From positions 109,519 through 138,496 of the forward strand of contig JH720324.1 of the NCBI GenBank assembly GCA_000231825.2: a stretch of DNA of 28,978 bases, in the 5' to 3' direction. Both the position numbers and the translations under genes were made by a program. The notes under the pieces are model-generated. The model had not been told where the DNA came from. It saw only the letters and a list, made by a program, of their open reading frames with translations, and did not search any database. How positions within the stretch are numbered: position 1 is the first letter of the stretch; the number at the start of each line of letters is the position of its first letter. The stretch is from Tetrahymena elliotti 4EA (Eukaryota; Ciliophora; Oligohymenophorea; Hymenostomatida; Tetrahymenidae). Positions 22,201 to 28,978 of the stretch are shown piece by piece.

Positions 22201-23472
22201 AAAGTGTTATTCGAAATCTTCTGTATTAATTTCAAAAGCCCTTTACAAATATTATCTAGCTTCTTCTAAATTATCTTCCTTTAAGTAAAATTCTCCAATC
22301 TACAAATGTGTTTCAAAAAATTCAGGCTTAATCTAAACCAATTTTTAGGAACTGTTATTAGCATCATCAACTTTTCCAATCAAATATTAAGACATTCCTA
22401 AAAGATAATTTACATGAACATCCAAAGGTGAGATTTTTCGAGCTTAGACAAAATATTTATTAGCTTCTTAAAATTCTTTATTAATCAAGTGTAAAGCACC
22501 TAATTAAATTAGAGGCTCATGCTTTTAAGGATCTATTTCTAAAGCTCTTAAAAAATATTGTTTAGCTTCTTCTTTCTAATTTAAGCAACGACAAGATATT
22601 CCTAATAATAAAAACAAGACCTCAGTAGATATTTTATTTTGTTATAAAGCAATAAGAAGAGCTTGTTTAGCATCCTCATATTAATTTATTTATAAGTAAA
22701 CTTAACCTAAAATTAAATTAACTAAAAATTTTTCTAATTGAAAATCTCTTGCTTTTTTTAAATATTTTATTGATGATTCGAATTTTTTGGCTTATTATAA
22801 AAGTACGCCAAATTCAAAAACATGTATGAATTTCTCGAAAGGTTATATTTCATCAGCTTTCTAAAAATAATGAATAGCTTCTTCTATTTTCTGAATTTTT
22901 TTGTAATACCAACCTAATTCTAAATTAGAGTTAAAGTCAAGAGTTTTCATTTACAAATTTTTCTCAAAATTTTAGCGATCCACAAAATATTATTAAGATT
23001 TTTCTAATTGTCCTGTTTTTTAGTATAAGTTTCCTAATTTATATTTCAAAAACATCTCTTTTGGATAGATTTCTAAAGCTTTCAATAGATTTTAAGCTAC
23101 CTCTTCTGTATTTCCAGTTTCTTCATTGATCTCAGCTAGACTTTCATATATCGTTTTATCTTTAGGATTAATTTTTAAAGCTTCCAATAAGTAAGTCTTA
23201 GCTTCTTCAAACATTTTCTTTTTATAAAATAATTGACCAACTATTAAATAATAATTTGATTTTCTAAGTTCCTTTTATACTGAAAACTTGTAAGCCATTT
23301 TACTTTTTTCTAAAGAAAGGGTATTTAACTTATTTTTTGAAGTGTTATCAATAACATTAACTTTACTATCATCTTTAGATTTCACAAAATCATTCAGAAT
23401 AATTTGATCCCAAAAGTTAAAATTTTAATTAGATTGAGAAAAGAAGTATCTCTAATTCATTTATTTCCTCAT
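19207..23472 (-). CDS. Giant tetratricopeptide repeat protein
   Basis: A single frame of 1,422 codons without introns runs from ATG 23472 to TGA 19209-19207, with TAA/TAG as Gln. The first 70 or so residues (MRKQMNQRYFFSQ...) carry no repeat. From about residue 75 to the end there are more than 35 TPR units of 34 residues; the consensus is a Leu-Gly or Leu-Ala helix A start, EEA.KYFLKALEI and NP at the turn, as in TYLLEALKINPKD near the N-terminus and FLNTLEINPNYYE near the C-terminus. A Gln/Asn/Ser-rich spacer at about residues 420-445 interrupts the solenoid. No catalytic domain, signal peptide or membrane helix is visible, so it is probably a scaffold. Such arrays in ciliates often belong to ciliary, transport or signalling proteins, but nothing here decides. 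ATG 23472 is the first in frame; another lies four codons on. Decayed relatives flank it on both sides. Confidence 0.93.
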
Positions 23473-24764
23473 TTTTATTTTTTACTTATTTATTAATTTA
23501 TTATTTCTAATTTAATATTTAAATTAAGATTTTACATTATTTTATAATCCTTCTAATAATGTTGAGTAGTAAAAGTATATATAGGCTAACTTTTAGTAAT
23601 AGATGAAAATATATTCAATAAGTTATTAGAAATATCAAGTATTGTAAATATATAATAATAATAATAATAATAATGTTAATTAACTATAGGTAGGACAAAA
23701 AATATGTTTGTTTTTTTTCTAATTTGAAAATAAGATAATAAGTTATTCACTCCTAAGTATTTTTTCTTAAAAAAATTAAGAAACATACTATAAAAATAAA
23801 AATGAAAGATCAATTATATACTTACTCTAAATAAAATAAGTTAAATTTCATATATCCCTTCATTTGTGATAGTTAGTTAGTTTAGTTAATTTTTAATATT
23901 TATAATTCAAAAATAATCTATTCTTTGTTTTTTGTTGTGAGTAAATAACAATTATAACTATTTATATTTATGCTCTATTAAAAAGTTAATGATCTATTAT
24001 AAAGCAACAAGAATTGCATAAAGAAGATTAAGCAAAAAATTGAAAATTTAGTGTTGAAGTATAATAAAATAAATATATGATTTTAATTCAAAAATAATCC
24101 CAAACATAATTTATCCTTCATTAAAAATAGTAATATTTTTCATATTTCCATTAAAGAAATTACACAATATTTTTTTCTTTTTGGCGATTAACGACATCAT
24201 AGATTTTATTTAGAAGATGAGTGAAGTGATTTTGAATCTCATTTTTTGTTTAGGCTCAATTATTTATTCTTAAATAAAGCCAATATTAAAAATCAATTCT
24301 ATTATAACATAGATAAACTCTTTGCTTTCATTCTATTAAAAATTTTATGCTGACAAGAGTGCGAAAATTTATAATTTAAATAACTACTGTGTTTGATTAA
24401 ACTATCATAATAGAATGAGTCTATCCCAAAATAAATGTTTTTAATTATTAAATTTTGAATTAATATCCCCCTTTTTTACAAAGAATATACATATTTTTTA
24501 AATAAAAAAATCTTTATTATTAAGGGAAAATGCGAATATTTTGAAATAGTATTTGTTTAAAATTTAAAAAAATAGTGACAAGTATTAAATAAAAAACTTT
24601 AAATTATGGCACAATCAGAAGATATGAATCACCAATATTTGAACTGAGGTATAAATGTGAGTAATATCTTAATAAACATGAAATATATATATAAACTATA
24701 TTTATTGGATTAACATCAATGTTTCTATTAAGAAGAGTTTATAATTGACAAGCATTAAATTGTA
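23473..24764. other. Upstream region of the TPR gene
   Basis: About 1.3 kb without a supported gene. It includes the TPR gene's 5' flank and, at its right end, the 3' limit of the second TPR copy. Only short low-complexity tracts are seen. Confidence 0.5.
23652..23674. repeat. Short ATA/AAT microsatellite
   Basis: About seven perfect triplet units lie roughly 180 bp upstream of the TPR start codon. Confidence 0.9.
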
Positions 24765-25873
24765 ATTAAAATGTTTGACTGAGCTAATAAAGCTTATTTG
24801 AAATAGCATTTAGCTTGACCTAATTATTATAATTTCAGATGAATAGTTTCCAAATTAAAATTGCAATTAAAATCATTAGGGCTTTTTGATAAATTAGTTT
24901 CTAGACACTCTTTTGCTTCAATTAAAATATTGTATAGTTATTACTATAAATAATTCCCAGTTTATTTAATGGGATATTAGAGTTAGGATTAATTTCTAAT
25001 GATTTAAATAGGATTATTTTGCTTCTTCAATTCTTCCTGCATATTTATATGAGTTAGCTAAATTTAAATGACTCTGAAAATCACTTGGATTGATTTGTAA
25101 AGCTTTCAAGAAATATTTAATAGATTCTTCAATTTAATCGAATAGCAAGAACAAAAGACCAATTTGATTGTATTATTTATCTTTTTTCTTTTTAAAATTT
25201 AATTGAAATACTTTTTTGCATGTTCAGTTTCACCTTAGTCTATTAGAAAGACATTTAACATCCAAAACAAATCAAAATGGTCAAGGTTGATCTCTAAAGC
25301 CTTTAAACATTACTATTAAGCATGTTCTACTTTACTCATTTTCTCATAAACAAAAGTTAAGTTAAATTATGAATTAAAAGATTAAGGGTAAATTTCAATG
25401 CATTTCTAAAAATATCTTTAAGCTTCTGAAAATTATTTCTACTCAAAAAAAATGATGCCAAGTTAGAACAATATTTTGAATTCTGAAGGATTTATTTATA
25501 AAAGCTTTAAGCAATAATTTTTAACTTTTTCATAATTTTTTTATTCAAAGTAAAACAATATTAAATTATTGATGCTGTCATAATCATATGGGTTAACTTT
25601 AAAGGCTGATTTGAAATATTATTCAGCTTTTTCGATATTCTATTGTCGTTTGTAAACTTATCCTAATAGGATTTTAATTTAACTTTATTGAGGTTCAATT
25701 AACTGAGCTCTAAGCAAATGATATTTTTCATCTTCTAATTTGAGTGTTGAAATGGATATTTCTTCTAATTTCAAATTTTAATCAAAATATATTGGATCTA
25801 TTTAGCTGAATAGTTAATTATTTAAATCTTTACTATTTCTCATTTCGTCTGATTTCATTTGTTAATTTTCCAT
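24765..25873 (-). pseudogene. TPR gene paralog with multiple frameshifts
   Basis: The minus strand is homologous to the C-terminal third of the large TPR gene. From ATG 25873 the frame reads about 230 codons of matching TPRs: KYCLKLLQINPSE aligns with KYCLKLLQINPSD, and FNSQFNLTFVYEKMSK aligns with FYGVYLSLSFIYYQIGK. Register is then lost near 25,200, 25,005 and 24,925; each time the match continues in another frame (for example IEESIKYFLKALQINP, then SLEINPNS, then EAKECLETNLSKSPNDFNC). The open frame itself ends at TGA 25108-25106. It lacks the N-terminal two thirds of the gene. Three separate shifts make decay more likely than sequencing error. A truncated protein of about 255 residues could in principle still be made. 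Confidence 0.8.
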
Positions 25874-26309
25874 GATATTTTAGCAATTTAGATAGTATTA
25901 TTCTGCTTTTTTTATTTACCCAGCTAAATAGTAAAGCATCTATTTTTTTATTATATATATCAATTTTTCAAAGAGAAACTAAAAAATTTACAGCAAAATT
26001 AGACTATCAAAAAAATAAAATGAAAAAGTGAATATTGATAACGAAAAGAAAAGTTTTTCATGTTTAAAAGCTTGTTTTCTTAGATACTAAAGTTCTTTAA
26101 ATATTTAATTTAATTAAATAGAATATTAATAATATAAATTAGTAGTTATATTTTAACAAGCAAGAATAGTTTAAATTACAATTTATTTTTCATGATTTAA
26201 ATTATTTTTCATCTAAAATAAGAAGTTTCTTCTTTAAAATACAAAAAATAAGACTTTCTAATAATGTTTTACTTGTACAAATATTTACATTTTTTTAGGT
26301 ATTTTAAAA
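25874..26309. other. Intergenic between TPR pseudogene and kinase-LRR gene
   Basis: AT-rich, no gene seen. It lies 3' of the kinase-LRR gene and upstream of the TPR pseudogene. Confidence 0.5.
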
Positions 26310-28517
26310 TCAATTAAGTTAATTTTATAATAATCCATTAGAGAGACCTAATTTAATTCCTTGTTAAGATTTTCTAACTTTATCTTCTAAATATTGAATT
26401 TCAGATTCATTAATGTTTAGACCTCTTAAAGCTACTTCTTTAATATTTGGATATTTTTCAATAGAATCAGCAATATAATTATATCCTTCAAGACCTATAC
26501 CTTCCTCTCCAGAAAACCATATTTCTAAAATATTGATATTTTAATAGTTTTTAATAGCTTCTGCAATTATATTTACTCCTTCTAATCCAATCTTATTATA
26601 AGATACATTCAAATTTAGTTCTTTTATATTTGAATAATCTTATATTGAATCAGCCAAATACTTTATTCCTTCAAAATTTAAATTATTCATAAAAAATTTT
26701 AATCTAGTAATACTCTTTAAATATTTTAGAGATTTTACAATACTGATACCTCCTTTCGAATCTTCTTTTTAATGAAGTAAAAAGGTTAAATCAGTAATAT
26801 TAGTTAAATTTTGCAAACAATTTCCAATTGCATTTCCTTGTTCAGTATTGATTTTATTCCTTTATAATTAAAGATTTAGATGAGTCAGCTGATAATAATT
26901 TTTAATAGCCTTTAATAATATTTCAACTCCTTCACCTTCTATAGAACTACCTAAAAAATTTAAATGAAGTTTAGTGATGTTTTTATATTTTGAGATAGAA
27001 TTTGCCATATTAACAACACATTCTTTATTTAATTTAGAAGATTAAAAATCAAGGTATAAATTCTGTAATTTAGTTTAATTTTTCAAAGAGTCTCCTATGT
27101 ATTTAAATCCCTCATCCGTCATTTCACAGCTTGCTAAATTGAGATTTAGTTCACTTAAGTTTTATTAATTTAAAATGATATTTGAAATACTCTTAATTCC
27201 TTCACTTCCTAGATATTTACTAAAATAAAAATTTAAGGTTAATTTAGAGATATTTCTATATCTTTTCAATGAGTCTTATATTAAATTCGCTCCTTCACTA
27301 GATATAAGATTACCTTATAAATCTAAAGATAAGTGAGTTAGATCTTCAAAATTAGATAAACCATCAACAAAATATTTTACAAGCTCATCATTTACTTCAG
27401 AGTATGTTATTTCAAAATGCAATTAAGTAACATTCTAACACTTTTTTAATGTTCTTGAAATTTTCTTATAGTTTTCAATATCAAAATTTAATTAATAGAA
27501 ACTTAATTCTAATATATCACAATCAAAATCACTTTAATCGACTAATTTTTATAAAGAATTTTAATTTATAACAAATGTTTTAAGATCATTTTTTATTTCA
27601 TTTGGTGTTTAATTTTTTTCATCTCTTGAAAATTGAAGTGTTTTTAAAGAGGATTCATCTATGCTGAAAGCACATAAGTGTTAGAGTAGATCCAAAGGTT
27701 TTTATCTAGAATTCTGATCAGGATTGATCATTTGGGAAAGAACTTAGTTGATAAAGTCAAAATTAGTAGAAGTTGAGAGAGAAGGAAATAAATCTAATAT
27801 ATTCTTAGTTTTAAGAGATCTCCATTCCATTTCTGTAAAATATTTTTAAAATAAAGCTTCAGCTATTATCAATCCTATTGAGTAGATATCAGCGAGTATT
27901 GAATATGGTTTTTATTTATCAGCAACTTCAGGTGACATGTATTTTGAATCTCCTCCTAAAGACCTCATTATTTTTTCAGATGAAGGATCACAAAAATCAG
28001 TAATTAAGAATTAGTTTTTAGTAGAATTATATAAAATATTATCAGGTTTAATATTGCTATGAATAACACCTTTTTCTTGTAGAAGAAGTAAGCCTCTTAA
28101 AAGCTGATATGACAAGGCTTGCACTTATTTAAGATCAAATTTATTCATTTCTAGTATAGTTGACAAATTTGTATCACAAAGCTCAGTAACAATAGCAGCT
28201 ATTCCACTTTTATCATCTTGAATTTTATCAATTATTTGAAGGACATATTTTTCATCCTTAATCATTTGTAATATTTTAATTTCTTTATCAAACTCTTGAA
28301 TATAAATCAGATGTTAACCCTCCAGTTTCTTAAAAACCTTCACTGCAACATAACAATTTAGTTTCTAAGAATAAGCTTTTATCACCTAAGAAAAATCTCC
28401 TTTTCCTAAAACTTTTTCATAGATATATTTATTTTATTTAAGGAAATCCTTGATAATTTCATCCTGTGATTAGTTGACTTGATTATTGCTTTAATCTTAC
28501 ATATTAGTGTTACTCAT
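26310..28517 (-). CDS. Predicted pseudokinase fused to leucine-rich repeats
   Basis: An intronless frame of 736 codons runs from ATG 28517 to TGA 26312-26310. Residues about 30-285 form a protein kinase fold: glycine loop LGKGDFSQV (37-45), VAVK with Lys60, an alpha-C Glu79 in FDKEIKIL, the catalytic-loop position HSNIKPDN (153-160), DFCDP (174-178), MSPE (194-197) and ADIYSIG (209-215). The HRD Asp is Asn155, the Arg is Ser154 and the DFG Gly is Cys176. Lys60, Asn160 and Asp174 are kept. ATP binding is therefore possible, but phosphotransfer is expected to be poor or absent. Residues from about 340 on hold about ten ribonuclease-inhibitor-type LRRs (N.I...G...I...I...NI..L.L). The likely role is a signalling scaffold or allosteric sensor; partners are unknown. 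Unlike LRR copies A-C, the repeats are not split by introns. Confidence 0.9.
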
Positions 28518-28978
28518 TTTATTAATTTTAACTCTTTTTATTGAGGTAAAAATGTATTTAATAAATATATATTTTTATTTTATTTGTATTATTATATAGA
28601 AAAAAAGGAATCTATTTTTTGTTTTACATGTGCTTTTTAATTAGAATAATCACTCTTCTTTCTATATTCACTACTAAGTTTTTTTTTGATTTTATTTATT
28701 TCATTTTGATTATATAAGTTAGATAAAACTTTATAAATACTTGATATAATGTATTCACATTTAATAAAATAAATAATTCATATTTGAAGCTTTTAATTCA
28801 TAAATAATAGATGGAATAATCTAATTTATTTTTTGTTAAGTCATTTTTTTATTTAAATACTATTTTCAATTTTTTTAATTTATGAAAAGAATTTTTCTTC
28901 TAAATTTTGCTAATTTAATATATATTTAATGCTTATTTATCTTATAAAAAAGGCATTTTCAAAAAAAATAAAAACAGA
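28518..28978. promoter_or_regulatory. 5' flank of the kinase-LRR gene
   Basis: AT-rich sequence upstream of the minus-strand ATG, up to the window edge. It should include the promoter and 5' UTR. No specific element or other gene is visible. Confidence 0.4.

Noticed and set aside
22054..22269. 71-codon plus-strand hydrophobic ORF
   Set aside because: It is antisense to the TPR gene; the hydrophobic look comes from reversing Lys/Asn/Glu-rich codons.
1..28978. Telomeric repeats or a chromosome-breakage site
   Set aside because: No run of CCCCAA/GGGGTT and no sequence resembling the known Tetrahymena breakage motif was seen by eye.

Overview
The window looks like nuclear DNA of an oligohymenophorean ciliate, most like Tetrahymena or a close relative. 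By eye it is extremely AT-rich. Four long coding regions read cleanly only if TAA and TAG mean glutamine and TGA is the only stop. Introns are short to medium GT..AG, mostly about 80-250 bp with two near 1 kb, which is longer than Paramecium introns. The families present (tandem leucine-rich-repeat genes, a kinase-like/LRR protein, a giant TPR protein, a cyclic-nucleotide-binding protein with a Gln/Asn/Ser-rich tail) are typical of expanded ciliate gene families. Most standard-code ORFs in this window are shadows or fragments. No telomeric repeats, tRNA or rRNA genes were seen.

Layout. (1) 217-444, minus: 5' part of a possible small secreted protein. (2) 915-8809, plus: a tandem array of three paralogous LRR genes. 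Copy A (915-3138) is intact in 8 exons. Copy B (3691-5797) has lost its first exon and has a splice-phase defect. Copy C (6620-8809) keeps all LRR exons and splice sites but has a decayed 5' end. (3) 10078-16306, plus: a five-exon gene for a predicted protein of about 1,322 residues with two cyclic-nucleotide-binding domains and a long low-complexity tail. (4) 16307-18530: no genes, but a G-rich tract, 3 to 5 degenerate copies of a roughly 250-325 bp tandem element, and a C-rich hairpin. (5) 18530-25873, minus: an intronless TPR gene of 1,421 codons (19207-23472) with decayed TPR relatives on both sides. (6) 26310-28517, minus: an intronless kinase-like domain fused to LRRs, whose catalytic Asp is replaced by Asn.

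Common theme. The window is built from recently duplicated solenoid-repeat genes (LRR, TPR) at different stages of decay. A plausible cyclic-nucleotide sensor and a predicted pseudokinase-LRR protein sit among them. Nothing in the sequence shows that these genes form one pathway. The most notable items are the exon-per-repeat LRR array with uniform phase-2 introns, the pseudokinase-LRR fusion, and the unexplained tandem element between 16.7 and 17.7 kb. All exon boundaries were drawn by hand from reading frame, GT..AG sites and comparison of the three paralogs.
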